64,000 nucleotides of DNA from positions 474,818 to 538,817 of the forward strand of contig PYSS01000006.1 in assembly GCA_003049465.1 (NCBI GenBank). The letters run 5' to 3'. The notes under the pieces are model-generated. The model searched no databases. It was not told where the DNA came from and worked only from the letters and a program-made list of their open reading frames with translations. The position numbers were made by a program, and so were the translations under genes. The DNA comes from Magnaporthiopsis rhizophila (lineage: Eukaryota; Ascomycota; Sordariomycetes; Magnaporthales; Magnaporthaceae). Positions 21,749 through 34,109 of the stretch are shown piece by piece. The first letter of the stretch is position 1, and the number at the start of each line of letters is the position of its first letter.

Positions 21749-24700
21749 TCAAGTCAGCGTATCGTGGGGAACAGCAGTGGTCCAAGAGGCCAAGTAGCTG
21801 GGCGAGCTCGCATAAAACCAGGGGATGGAAAATCTCGTATCCGGTTGGCTTCGTGTCCAGCTGTCTGCCTGATCTAGGACTGAGCGGGTACGGACTTGGC
21901 AGTGAGGGAAAGCCCACTGGGGAATCAAACTCCAGGCCCCAATGAACAACTGAAGCTCAAAATCAGCAGCCTAACCGTCAAGGATTTTTCAAAACTTCAA
22001 AGGCAACGTTTCAGTGGGGAGGCGAGGGTGCATCCCCGACGTCGATACGTAGACATGATTAGTTCGGCGTAGGAACTAGAAAGGAGCAGTTACTTACCAA
22101 ATACTTTCCGGGCCCTCATGTTTTTCTCCCGTGTGGTTCCAGACTCACTTCAAGAAGGCGGACACCTTGAAAGAGCTCCGAGTTCCCAGGTTCGGTATCC
22201 CGCTGGTGTTCCTTGCCCTGAGCAAGGTCGGAGCAAGTCCGAAGCGGCGGAGACGTTGCAAACGCGGGAGGCAACGTTAGCACCCCTCGCGGAGTGCCCA
22301 GGCCATGTCATTATTCGCCGTCCCGGAGGGGAGCCGATCCGAAAATCAGGCTGGGTGAGAAGCTGCGGAACTCGGAAGAGTGTTCGATCCACTGAGATGC
22401 TTGAAACTAATGATGAATCCTTTCCTTGTTTGCGGATTCTCGCATGTGACGTGGCACGATGGCGATAAGTGGTGAGAATTAATACAGGTACATGTTGCTG
22501 TGTCACTGTCACTATATACGGCAGGTAGGTAAGGCGCAGCTTGGCTCGTATTAAATAAGGCAGGAAGTGGAGGAACAGGCCCTTCACTTGCATTTTGAAC
22601 GTCATGTCTCATCCCGCCCACCGTTGTCCGTACAATCTAACAGTTCTCCTAGGCTGATGTAGTAAGATAGTTAAGAAATTCGTAAGGAGGACATAATCCA
22701 GAAAGAATCACCGCCTCGTATGCCGTCGCGACACGGCAAAGCCTGGGGACTGGGTGAGGCCTGATTTGATGTGCTTGGATAAGCCATGGCTTAGTGTTTT
22801 TGGAGCACGATGCCAGGTCAGGATTTGAAATGCTGACTGCATGGATGATTAAGCGGGGCCAGCGCCGCCTCTGGAACTGCGGCCCGAAAGCCCACGCAAG
22901 AAAACTGCTCGGGGCATCGAAAGGCAATGTGACGTTCGCGAGTCGACATTGACTCCATGATATCTGGAGACAGACGCCCGATGGGGTCCGGCAGAGTGGG
23001 TTGAACTTCAGGCACGCGTCATTCAGTCAAGAGCCCGATCTGAGAACGGCAGGTGGGTCGCGGCGGGGAGAGGGGGCCTGGGAGCATGGAGCAACTGGGA
23101 CGGACGACGGGGGAAATTCTCGGGCAGGCACTCCTGCTACTGCAAGGAAAGCTGTGGCGCATCGCGGTCGCTGGTGTTGAAAAGTGGCACGCCCTCATGC
23201 CCCTCCCTGACCGGTTACTAGATGGGCCACGGGGCGTTTGGGGGCTAGGAAGCGCAAAAGAACCGCTGGAGGCCAGGGGTTGTGGCAGCTCGTGTCCAGC
23301 TCTGCATCCTGAGCGGTCGTGATTTGGGGTTCAGCTGTCCAGAATGGAAACAGAAATTTGGCTGCCTAGAAAAGTCTCCGAGCCCCTTGCCCTGGGCCGG
23401 TGGGCTTAGGGTGGCACACTCTGATGCCACTTATTTTATTTCTCGCCAAAACCTCCAATACAAAGCCGCCAGAATCTGCCCTCGATCTCGGTCGCGCCCG
23501 GCTCCGATCATATGGAAGATGGTGGACACAGGCTTCGCCGTGACCTGTCCCTCTCGTGCGTTACACGAACGCATCCCAGACATTGGATCGAGCTCTGTGG
23601 GACCGACCCATAGCGCCAAGGCTGCATGGTTTTAGGCGTGTGAACCTCTATGAACACAGAACTTCGTCCACCTTCTGCACAGCCGCGGCCAAACAAATGT
23701 CCGTGACTAAGCTAGACATTCTTCCCGGTCGCAGCCGACAATGCCCTGATCCCTGTGCCTTTGGGCCGTATCGCCCGGTGACGGTTGCCCACACACCATC
23801 GCCTGCAGCTCCCATGTGGCGGGAAGACAGAGGTGTGAGTTTGACCCGCAAACCCTGATCCTTTCCGCCGTCTGCCGGCCTACCGAGCCCGAAGAGCCAG
23901 GAACCCACTCCTTCTGCCATCCCACCTCCCACCACCGAAAAGACCCGTCGACGGGTGGTTTCCGCAAGGGGCCAAGCGCCGGCTGGGGAACGACCCGTTT
24001 CGCCCCGGTTTATCAGTCCTGGATGGGGAACTGGAGCAACATACCATTGAGCCATCACGAACAAGCGCACAAGTGGGCTCCCTCCAGGCAGCACCTTTTT
24101 CTCTCCGTGTTCAGGACCGTTCCATTCCGATTTGAAGGGTTCTCTTCCGCTGCGGGGTTTGGCAGTACAGATTTCGCGGCTGACGTCGCAACGACGCTGC
24201 ATCGCTTCTCCAATGTCACGCCAACACATCCCGCCACCGCGGATAATGTGTAGCGCCTTCGCCTACGAGCCTTCTTCCCACATCCTCTCTTCTCATGTGC
24301 CTATTCGACCTTGCCTCCCATCCCAATCGCCATCTCCGGATAGGATCCACTCACTCTGGCGGCACGCTAACCTCATTTGCCCAGCGGTCGTTCCTAATGC
24401 ATGATATCCTCTTCGTCTCCCCCCACGCTGCCATGTGGCTTCTCCCCTGGCGGCTCTCCTGTCCGTTCCCCATGCTCCATCCACTCGGCCATTCGCCACC
24501 AGCACGGATGCTGCTGAAGGATAAGTAATTATAAGCAGCCCACCGGAGGTCCATCGGGATCTGCCCGGCAGCTGAGTCGCCATAGCCATTCTCACCGGCT
24601 CGATCCCGACCCAATCTCGCAGAGTAGTGAGGATCGAGTGACGAATCTCCCCAGTCTTCTGCTTCTTGCCCACATCCATCCTAGCTGCCGAGCTCAGCCG

Positions 24701-24886
24701 CCAGCCCAGCGAGATCAAGCCGCCAACCCGGCGGTCCAGGCTTCCCGGAGCCCTTGCGCCATTAAAAGGCCCCCTTTTCAGCTGCTGTTGGGAACGCGGA
24801 AGCAGGCAGTTTACCGGCTCGGCACCACTCGCCGGTCGCAGAACTTCTCCCCGTTAGCTGCGTGGGCCAACCATTACTGCGCGAGC
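21749..24886. other. Long upstream region of the Zn2Cys6 gene
   Basis: About 3.1 kb with no supportable gene. Open frames such as those around 23650-24250 exist on both strands without recognisable domains. The last kilobase is likely 5' leader and promoter of the regulator starting at 24887; long leaders are common for such genes. A tRNA-like fragment near 21910-21990 was examined and not accepted. Confidence 0.45.
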
Positions 24887-27433
24887 ATGTTACCCAAAAC
24901 GCCACCATCCTCACTTGCCGCCGCGGGCACCGACAGCACCAACCTGTCAAGTGTCCCGCAGGTAGGAGCAGGGATGACGGGGCAGAGCAAGCCTTGCAGT
25001 GAGTAAATACAAGCTTTCTTCCACCTCTACCCAGCCAGATTAGTTTGTTATTGACTGTCCGTCCCAGCCGCTTGCCGTCGCAGAAAAGTCAGGTGCTGCA
25101 AGACTCAACCGAGCTGCGCCAACTGTTCCAAGCACCGCCTGGTATGCATCTATGACTCTGGCGACGGCGCCTCGGCGTCTGTCCTCGCATATGGCGCCGA
25201 TCAGGCCGCTCTGTACGACCGGATAGATCGCCTAGAGCGCCTGATTGAGGAAATGTCGACTTCGTATCTTGCACTCCACAAGAACCATCCAATGCAACAA
25301 CACCTGTACCCCTACGGCCACATCCGCGAAACCCAGGACTCATCGCCCTCCCAGCGAAAAACACCGGACAGGTCGTCCCCCGACTGGAGCACCGACGGCT
25401 ACGCCACCGAAGACCAAAATCTCCTCCGAACCGAGCGCGAGGATCACGGTATCCAAGTCTTTGAGCCACACGTCGGCTACTACATGAGCTCGACGTTCTG
25501 GATGAACATGCATGACTTTACAAGCGAGCCACGGTGCCTACTGCAGGTGCCGTCAGAACCGAAAATCCAGACCACGGTCTGGCCGTTCTCGTCGGCCTCC
25601 GACGTCACCGCCAATGGCTTGTCGCACATGCACCTGCCACTGGACAAGGAGAACTTTTTGCTCGACTACTTCTGGAAGTTCATCCATCCGTTCATCAACA
25701 TCAACCACAGACAAGCCTTTAGGGACCAGCTGGAGGACTTCCGCAGGCGCGCATCTCCCATATACAAAGAGTTCGAGGCAACCATGCTCTGTCAGCAGCT
25801 ACTCGCCGTTGCTACCATGAGTGACGACCAGGCGCGGCAGGCTCTGGGCCGAAGTAAAGAGGAGCTGGTATCGCAGCTCCGGCTGGCGGTCGAGACAGCA
25901 CTGAGCAGGGCCGATGTCCTACGCACACGGAAATTCATTGCCTTCCAGGCCTTGATATACTACATAGTACGTGTGACTACCGCACGGCTAGAGGCTGTCC
26001 ATATGTCCTTTCCCGTCGTAGGGCAAGCCCCTGGCGGCTTGCACCCTGGTGCTTCTGTTGCCCGTGTTTGCTGACCTCGCACTAGTGTTTCCTGTTTAGC
26101 CAAGGTCAGGCCGAGCCAGCAATAGCGCTCACGGGCCTCGCAGGACGCGTTGGCATGCGGCTCGGCTTACACCGTGATCCTGGGCACTACAACATCGCGC
26201 CCTGGGTGGGCGAGATGCGGCGGCGGTTATGGAACACACTGCTCATCCTCGACAGCCAGATGTTCAACGGAGAGGGTGCAGAGTCAGCACTGGAACCGCT
26301 TTCCAACGTCCAGCGGTCCGTGAACGCCGAAGACTGCGAGTGGAACGTGTCGCGCTTTGCCAAACCCGATAGCACACCTGTCGACCGCGAAGGCTGGACA
26401 GAGCAGACCCATTCCATACTATGGACCGAACTGGTCAGGCTATCACGGAGGCTCGGAAGAATGACGCTGGCGATGGCGCCGCCGGAGGATATGTACCGCC
26501 TAATCGACGAGACGGCAGCATACCTTTCTGGCAGGTTCGTTGGGTGCATCGGCGAGTCCGACCACATGCAGATCATCACCCTATCTCGATTCAAGGCCGA
26601 GATAGCGCATCAAAGGTTATCTGTCGGGCTTCGCACTCTGCAGCTGTCGAAGCCGCCGAGCACGACAGACCAAGGACCGTAAGTTTGCCACGCTTGCACA
26701 CCAATCGACGTTTTTACCCAAACACTCGATACTAAGTACTATAACCAACAGTCTGTTCCTACAAGCAATCGAGGTGCTGGAGGAGACATCGCGCGGCGAG
26801 TCGGTAGCTGTATCCCACGGCCTTGGCTGGCTGTACAAGTGGCCTGTCCCCTGGAACGCCCTCGCATTTGTGCTTACAGGCCTAGCCCGGATGCCGCGGT
26901 CTCATATCGATGCAGACCGTACGTGGGAGCAGGTCGAGCTGGCGTTTAGACGCCACGGCAGCCCGGACGTGGCCGCATGGCGCGCCATCGAGCAACTATG
27001 CGACCAGGCGATGTACTACCACCCAGACCGCATGCATGCGGGCTATACTTACGCCATCCGCGCCGCCCCAGCCGTGGGAGACTCGCCTGCCATCTCGTCG
27101 AGGTGTTCGGGCGCGCCCTCGGCCGGCGAGGCTGCCAGCAGGGGCGATTCGTTGTCCCCCGCCCCGCGCGCAGCCTGCGCCGGGGGAACCCGATCGCCAG
27201 CCGTGCCGGTATCCGCAGCATCCAGCGCCCACGTTTTTGGCGACATGCAGTTCCCTCCCACGGGTATGGGCGGGGACTTGACGGGCACCTCGTTCGAATC
27301 CTTCGGCCAGGGCTATGTTGGGGTCGATATTGGCTCACAAGGCGGGTCCATGGTGGGTATCAATGATCCCATGGACCACCTTCTGTACTCTGACTGGAGT
27401 GCCGATCCGAGGCGGCTCTCGGGGGGCTTCTAG
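24887..27433 (+). CDS. Zn2Cys6 (fungal binuclear cluster) transcription factor
   Basis: Four exons (24887-24998, 25068-25966, 26110-26678, 26752-27433) give 753 residues with all frames closing. The zinc cluster is split by the first intron and reads CTACRRRKVRC-CKTQPSC-ANC-SKHRLVC across the join, with cysteines at residues 37, 40, 47, 54, 57 and 64 in the canonical C-X2-C-X6-C-X6-C-X2-C-X6-C spacing. A leucine-rich dimerisation stretch follows (LYDRIDRLERLIEEM). The fungal-specific regulatory domain lies at about residues 190-480 and contains WKFIHPFININHRQAF, LTGLAGRVGMRLGLHRD and RRRLWNTLLILDSQ. The C-terminal 130 residues are Ser/Gly/Ala-rich, probably the activation region. The next gene on the same strand is a sugar permease 1.0 kb away, so control of sugar uptake is a reasonable but unproved idea. 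Confidence 0.9.
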
Positions 27434-28440
27434 GATTTGTATGAAGTTTCTTTATCCTAATACGCGAAAACCATGATTGTACGTAGCGGGAGTTATCTAA
27501 CGGCGGGAGGCAAAAAAGTTGGCCATTCTAGTGGCCCAAACTATAGACAATACATAGGGAAAACGAATTCCAGCATTTGGTTTCAATCCGATCCTCTCCT
27601 CCCTTTGTCCGTCCTGACTATCAGGCTTAGCTCTAAACAGCGGCGTTGCCAAGCCGGCACCGATCGCGGAGGATACGACGTTGCATTAGGATGCTTAGCG
27701 TATAAGTGCTGACAGAACTGTGAATCACACTCTACCGCGTTCTCGCGGGGGCATGCCCATAACAGCATCGGCTGATGCCGACGCATGCCTGAGGCAGAAA
27801 ATAGCTTGATCAACCTTCTAAAAGCTCCGCAGCAGACGAGAAGAAAGAAGAAAGGAGTCGCTCCAGCAAGAAAGGGCGGCATCGTGGATTAGACGAACGA
27901 GGTCTGTTAAGTGGATGCGAACTGCCATCCCCACCTGCCAAAATCTTGGCCTGAGGGGAAAAGAGGAGACGATGGGGACGAGCTTGGAAACTTTAGGAAG
28001 CTGACCCGAACAGAGATCCCTATCCAGAACGGTCGGCAATGGGCCCGGGCGTGTGTCAAGTGATGATGGGCCGCCAAAAATCATTGTGAATCCTTGATAG
28101 GTGCCCCTGGGGAAAAGTACAGGAACAAAAACTTGGCCGTTGTTCTTTCTCCAGGGTCCATTCCCCCAACCCCTCGCCCACTTCCCCAACCCATGATTCC
28201 CCAGGCAGAGTCTTGGACTGGAAATGGAGCCGCGAAGGACGTATGTATAAATAAGATTGGCGCCATCGCTGCGACCCAATGTCTTTGATCCCTTCACTCC
28301 TCTATCCCTAGCAAGGCACGACCAAGCCCAGCGCGAACCCTTGGCACAGTACCACAAAGCGCTGCTTCCGGTCGTGAACATCGCCATCGAGCGGAGTGGC
28401 TCCACAGCACGAGCGACGACGAAAGAGGGCGGCGCGCGCC
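27434..28440. other. Promoter region of the sugar permease
   Basis: About 1 kb between the regulator's stop and the permease's ATG. It holds a TATA-like box at 28246-28254; no other gene is seen. Any CGG-half-site arrangement for the neighbouring Zn2Cys6 factor would need a motif search. Confidence 0.5.
28246..28254 (+). promoter_or_regulatory. TATA box of the sugar permease
   Basis: TATAAATAA lies 187 bp before the ATG at 28441, in an otherwise GC-rich promoter. Confidence 0.5.
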
Positions 28441-30491
28441 ATGGACGAGGAAAAGAACAAGCAGCCGCCGCCCATCGTGCCAGCCGAAGACGATGGCGCG
28501 GTCCCGCCGGCGGCGGACGACGTGGCCGCCGAGAAGGAGCGGATCCACAAGCTCGAGGCCATGCTCGAGGGCGCCAAGCGGGCGACGGACAAGGAGCACG
28601 ACATGGGGCTGTTCGAGGCGCTGCGCATGTACCCCAAGGCGTCGGCCTGGAGCATCCTTATCTCGGTCGCCGTCATCATGGAGGGGTTTGATGTTGTGCT
28701 TCTCAACAATTTTTGTAGGTCAGCTGGATCTTTGGCAGAGGGGAGATACGACTGACAAGTTATCTGGATGGATAGACGCCTACCCAGAATTCCAGAAGAG
28801 CTTTGGCAACCCAATCGGGGACGGCAAATACCAGCTCCCTGCGCAATGGCAGGCTGGCCTCAGCAACGGGGTCGCGTGTGGGCAGATTCTGGGTCTGCTG
28901 CTTAACGGTGTAGGTTCCCGATGCCCCCAACCTGGCTGCGGCTCGTTGACGACCTCAACTGCTGAACAATATGCCACCCCCCGCGGTAGATCATCGCCGA
29001 GCGTTGGGGCTACCGCAAAGTCTACATCGGCTCCATGGTGTGCCTGACGGGCTTCATCTTCCTCTTCTTCTTCGCCACCAGCCTGCCCATGCTGCTGGCG
29101 GCCGAGGTGCTCTGCGGCATCCCGTGGGGCATCTTCCAGACCCTGACGACGTCGTACGCCGCCGAGGTCGCGCCCGTCGCCCTGCGCGCCTACCTGACGA
29201 CCTGGGTCAACGCGTGCTGGGGCATCGGCCAGCTGGTCTCGGTCGGCATGCTGCGCGGCCTGCTGTCGCGCGACGACGCCTGGGGGTGGCGCATCCCCTA
29301 CGCGCTACAGTGGGTGTGGCCTCCTCTGCTCGTCGTCGTCGCGGCCCTGGCGCCCGAGTCGCCGTGGTGGCTGGTGCGTCGGGGCCGCATCGACGACGCC
29401 CGCGCCAGTCTGAAACGGCTGGCGGCCGCGTCGGCCAGCGCCGAGGACCTGGACCAGACGGTCGACATGATGCAGCACACGATCCGCCTCGAGCGCGAGG
29501 TGCAGCAAGGTGCGACCTACCTCGACTGCTTCCGCGGCGCAGACCTGCGCAGGACCGAGTGCACGGTCGGTGCGTGGGCGTGCCAGCAGCTGTGCGGGAG
29601 CGCGTTCATGAGCTACTCGACGTACTTTTTCCAGCAGGCTGGCATCCCCGTCTCGGCGAGCTTTAGCTTGACCATGGGTCAGTATGCCATCAACACGGGA
29701 GGCGTTGTCATTGCGTGGCTGCTCATGGGGACGTTTGGGATCGGCAGGCGGTACGTTTCTATTTTTTTTCTCCCTCTTAGGTCGAGCCATGCATATCCAC
29801 GGCTTAGTCTCGCTGACTTCCTACTGCTCTGCTCCAGAAGCCTCTATCTTTGGGGCGCCGTCTGGATGTTCGTCGTGCTCATGCTCGTCGGCGGCGTCGG
29901 CGAGCTGGGCACCACCCCGGCGTCCTGGGCGGCCGGGTCGATGCTGCTGGTGTGGTCCATCAGCTACCAGTTCACCGTCGGGACCATCTGCTACTCGCTC
30001 GTGACCGAGTACCCGTCACGTCAGCTGCTCATCAAGACGCTCAACCTCGGCCGCGCCACCTACTGCATCCTCAACATCGTCAAGAACTCCTTCATGCCCT
30101 ACATGCTCAACCCGACCGCCTGGAACTGGAAGTCGCGCACCGCCTTCTTCTGGGCCGGTCTGGATCTGGTGGTCATTGTCTGGGTGTACTTTAGGCTGCC
30201 TGAGCCGACGGGCTTTACGTATGCCGAGCTGGATAGGGTGAGTGGCGGGCGCGCTTTTTTATTTTGCAGCAAAGAAACGGAAATTTAGAGGGCATGAAAG
30301 CTAACAACAGATGGGCACGCTTGCAGCTCTTCGAACTCGGAGTCCCAGCCCGCAAGTTCCAATCAGTGGGTATCGATGTATTCCGCAAGGATGATGAGCG
30401 CCTCGACGTCGCCAAGGACGCTGTGGCTCGCGCGCAGCTGGGGCCAGCAGCTGGAGAGAAGGGAGACAGGGGAGCTCCTGCGAAGACATGA
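28441..30491 (+). CDS. MFS sugar:H+ symporter, alpha-glucoside (MAL) type
   Basis: Five exons (28441-28714, 28776-28909, 28990-29750, 29838-30237, 30327-30491) give 577 residues. The N-tail (MDEEKNKQPPPIVPAED) is cytosolic. Landmarks are LISVAVIMEGFDVVLLNNF-Y (helix 1, split by an intron), SNGVACGQILGLLLNG, RWGYRKVYIGS, GIPWGIFQTLTTSYAAEVAP, LRAYLTTWVNACWGIGQL, and PESPWWLVRRGRIDDARASL, the sugar-porter signature in the form usual for maltose/alpha-glucoside permeases. The late part contains VTEYPSRQLLIKTLN and FYRLPEPTG-like FRLPEPTGFTYAELD, followed by LFELGVPARKF in the last exon. The protein should import an alpha-glucoside such as maltose with protons at the plasma membrane; the substrate is inferred from family resemblance only. 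Confidence 0.88.
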
Positions 30492-30639
30492 TTGCATTAG
30501 GATTTTGGCTCTATAATGAGAGATGTCTTTAAGGAATCATCGCTCGAACGGCCTTGAGCAGCGAGACGCAGCATCAAATCCCAGCAAACAGTCTTGTTGC
30601 GTTACATTGCTTCGGTCGGGTCGTGACATATCCGCCTCC

Positions 30640-31547
30640 CGCAGCTGCTCTCCGTCACTCGTCCGGAATGGGCGGCGCCTCTATGGCAGCTACCGTTGGG
30701 ATTGCCGCCACCCATGGGAGGGGTCAGCTTGCTCGGCAAGTAGGTGACAGGCGGGTGGTTACAGTTGGCGTAGGCCGAGATGGCGCTCCAGCCCGCAACG
30801 TCGCGGTACTCGCCGCTCGAGGTCGGGTGGAAGAAGACGAGGGAGTGGCTTTTGCAGCACGAGTTGGCCACGATAAACGCGAGCCTAAGCTGGCACATGG
30901 TGGTAATGGTGATGTCTTTCTTCTTAAGTTGTAATGTAGTGCGCGTCAGCCTCTCTTTCTGGCTCGTTCGCCTCAATGGGAGAGGTCCACCTACTTTACA
31001 TATGGTAAAGCCCCGACGTGTTCCCGACGTGTTCCAGCACTTGATGCGCGTGCACGTCTTGGTCGGCATGGTGAAGTTCCTGGCCCCTCCTTGGGCATCT
31101 CGTTGGGGATCTTTTCGATCAGTTTGTTGGCGCCGAGACGGCTGCCTGTGTCGTAGAGGCCGCAATACTTGGCTGTGATTTAACGAGATAGAAACAAGCG
31201 AGTTCACGGCTTAGCAGATGATGGGAGGATTCTGGCAGGAGGGACAAGAACAGGGAGGAATGGTAAGCGATTACGGAGGGAACGGTGACGACGGACTTCC
31301 ATTGAGTATTGGGTTTGGCACCCTCTCCGGCCACGTTTCTCGGGGAGGGTACGTATCCGCTCTGCCGATGAGGTCGGGGTAGTGTGCAGAGCCATCCAGG
31401 TGGGTGGCAGGTGCACTGGTGAACCCAGGGTCGAACGGGTTGATGACGGTGCGATTCACCTCTAGCAAGTCGATGGGTAGGACGCCGACGGGCGTTGCTG
31501 AGACCCGACACCAGCAGCCAGCGCGAGCCCCACAGTGAGGGCGCGAT
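30640..31547 (-). pseudogene. Small secreted protein gene with several frameshifts
   Basis: Minus-strand pieces appear to form one secreted protein: a hydrophobic leader (ALTVGLALAAGVGS), then in another frame PVGVLPIDLLEVNRTVINPF and RADTYPPRETWPERVPNPIL; after a likely intron AKYCGLYDTGSRLGANKLIE; after another shift NFTMPTKTCTRIKCWNTSG; and after a further likely intron CQLRLAFIVANSCCKSHSLV with PVTYLPSKLTPPMGGGNP. At least two shifts cannot be explained by introns. I do not recognise the family; cysteine pairs and the leader suggest an extracellular protein. As with the other broken genes, one-base assembly errors are an alternative. Confidence 0.45.
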
Positions 31548-32598
31548 ATCCAAATAAGGAAGAGTGTGAGTTATATCGCGGGCAAGGAAGTGAGGTTCGA
31601 GATCTTTCCTGGCACATTTCTTCCCATGCTGAATCTGGGTAGAACAAAGGCTTTTTCCTAGTGCAAGCCGTTGTGCAAAGTTTTTCGATTCCGTGGCGCC
31701 AGATTCATTAACCCGATTGTTCAGGTGGCCTCAATGTCCGCGAAATGTTATACGCCGTCCATCGAGCTAATGTTCGGGAGCGTTGTAGCTTGTCGCAGGC
31801 TAGATCCATCGATTTCTTGACTCCATGCATTAAATCAGCAGTGCCGGATAGAAGCGTTTGACACCGTATAGGGTAGGACGCTACTGGGCAGCTGATGTCG
31901 TTGAAACCATCGCGGGATCAGCATTGCGAGGCATTTTATCGCACCAACGAACAAGCCACTAACATTTCGTGGGAAACAGCACCGGTAGATGCGCCTGTGA
32001 CGCCCTAATCGTTGTAGCCGGCCGCCGATTTCGAAAATAGCGGATGGCGACAACGAAAGCGGAAAACCCCTTCACACAAACTCGGAAAAACGTAAGCGCG
32101 TCGGACGAGAGAGACGTCCAGCGGCTCTCGAGTATGCTGGCTACACGCCCTAGCGGCAGAAGGGTGATACGGAAAGTAGCGTGGCTGCTCTGGAACGGCA
32201 GGTTGACAAACGATTTGATGCGGATGCTGACCATCCTCTACCTTACCTCACAGGTTGACCGCGCCGATATGTGCAACGCAAAGATTAAGGGCCTTGCTGG
32301 TGACCTCCCGAACGGCTCGATGAGGGGCCGAAGGAGATCCGGCGGCCAAGAGGAGCCAAGGAGCACCATCCTGGTTTCTTGTTCCAGCATCGAGTAACAC
32401 ATAGTGATCAAGACCGCCACTCGTCGCAGGGCATGATCCTGTGGAAGATGACGAACCTGGCACAAATAACTCGCAGGTTAATTACTTCGCTCGTTACGCT
32501 GCAACAAATTCGTCTGGGTGCGATCCGGATCTTCAAGCGATCTCTGGAGTGGGAAGTCATCCAAATGGGATTGATGCAATTTTGGGGAGCCCGATATG

Positions 32599-32630
<32 letters not shown>

Positions 32631-32907
32631 CATTCTTACATTAAGAAAATTCCAGCAAAATATCAGGTAAATACCGCGTTGTATCCCATGCAAGTAACCC
32701 GTTAGATGCATGACATTCCCATAACCTTCTTCTTCCGCGGCTCCTGAGCCGCCAACTCCGCAAACTCCATTTCAATGATGACACTGATGATAAAGGAACA
32801 CATGCAATAACAATGGATAAAAAATACACCATGCACTCAACCGCGACGTGTACACCCATTGCCGAATACATGAGCACAGCCACTCGTCTCAGCCTACAAC
32901 GCATCAA
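31548..32907. other. Intergenic stretch with a 30-base poly(A) run
   Basis: No supportable gene. It contains an uninterrupted A30 at 32599-32628. The part beyond 32700 is probably the 3' UTR of the SUR7-like gene. Confidence 0.5.
32599..32628. repeat. 30-base poly(A) run
   Basis: Uninterrupted A30 on the plus strand, the third long homopolymer of the window; followed by gacattcttacattaag. No retroposed gene precedes it that I can recognise. Confidence 0.95.
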
Positions 32908-34109
32908 CTACCGCAGAGCGCTGCTGTACGGCTCGTACGCCGCGTTGGGCTTCGCCTGGGGCTGACCGCCTGGAACCCCATACTCGGCAACTCCACGCAT
33001 AGGCGGCGCCATGCGCGGATTCTCGTAGTCGGTGGACCAGTCACTGTCGGCCCCGCGCTGCGAAAAGTCCGCATGTACCTTGGCAGGCTGACGGCCGATC
33101 TGCGCGTACTTATGGCGGCCCAACAACGGGATGCGGCCCAGTAGGCCCTTGGGTGGCTTGCTGGCGCCGCTCTTTGTTGCGATGCCGGCGTCCATCGGGT
33201 TCTCGCTTGCGCCGTAGTTGAAGTCGCCAAACATGGTGTTGTTCTTGTCGGCGAGGCGGCGGCCGCGCGTGACGGAGTCGCCGCGCCGGCGCAGGACCAG
33301 AATCACGGCGGCGGACAAGGTGAGCACAAAGGCGAGCCAGCCGAGCAGGATGGCGGCGAGGCCGAGGGAGGCCGACAGGCCCTGGCCGGAGAGGGCGGCG
33401 TTGAAGGTGTCGGCCACGCGACGGAAAACGTGGACGGCGGTGGCGTTGCCTGCAAGCAGGAACAGGGCGGCGAGGACGACCATGCCCGTCACGACGGTCG
33501 AGACCATGCCGACCGAGGACAGAACTGTGGCGCCAAGGACGCCCAGGATGGTGGAGAGGCCGAGCAGCAGGGTGCAGAAGAGGAAGGAGAAGGCGATAAA
33601 GTAGGCCGCCTTGTTGTACGTCGCCAGGGCGTCGCGGTACTCGGGCGGGTACGTAGACTGGAGGCTGGTGGTGTCGAGCCGCAGTTGTTTGCCCGGGTTG
33701 AACCAGAAGCCGACGCGCGGGGCGGAGCATGAGGGCCCGGACGCGAGACGGGCGCAAGACGTAAGAAGCGAGATGGTGTACTCGTTGGCAAGGCCGAGAG
33801 ACGAGGCCGTGATGTCTTCGCCCACGTAGTCGGTGCCGCTCACGGAGCTCAGATCTTGCAATTCTTGCGACCCAGAGAGGGCCGAGGGGAGTTTAAGGCC
33901 GGCGACATTGGTCTAGATGGATGGTGATCAACGGGATATTCTCGTAGAGACGACAGACCGGTTGGGCCAGAGTCGCTTACCTTGAGGAAGAAGAGGTCTG
34001 CAAGTCCGTTGTTGACTCCCGACAGCAGCACTAACAGTACCAGGAGAAAAGAAACTGCCGAGAGAAAGACTGGGACGAAAGTCAAGATGTTCTTGCTTCG
34101 CCCTGCCAT
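32908..34109 (-). CDS. SUR7/PalI-family plasma-membrane protein
   Basis: Two exons (34109-33981 and 33912-32908) joined across a 68-nt intron give 377 residues. Helix 1 is at the N terminus (LTFVPVFLSAVSFLLVLLVL), followed by an extracellular loop with two cysteines (SCARLASGPSC) and a GFWFNPGK-type motif close to the family's tryptophan-containing loop. Three further helices occupy about residues 190-305 (YFIAFSFLFCTLLLGLSTIL; VVTGMVVLAALFLLAGNA; LAAILLGWLAFVLTLSAAVI). The cytosolic tail of about 90 residues is Gly/Pro/Tyr-rich and ends SSALR. The four-helix claudin-like layout fits SUR7 proteins, which sit in eisosome-associated membrane patches; the assignment to SUR7 rather than PalI/Rim9 is not certain. 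Confidence 0.8.

Noticed and set aside
21905..21990. tRNA-like sequence on the minus strand with a B-box-like ggagtttgattcccc
   Set aside because: A T-arm can be drawn only with a mismatch, the acceptor stem does not pair with any 5' strand, and the anticodon arm is irregular. At most a tRNA relic.
23648..24229. 193-codon minus-strand open frame upstream of the Zn2Cys6 gene
   Set aside because: No domain, no plausible splice partners, and Gly/Arg-rich composition; treated as chance in long non-coding DNA.
32599..32628. Poly(A) run as tail of a retroposed gene or non-LTR element
   Set aside because: No coding sequence, no target-site duplication and no reverse-transcriptase remains were found before it.
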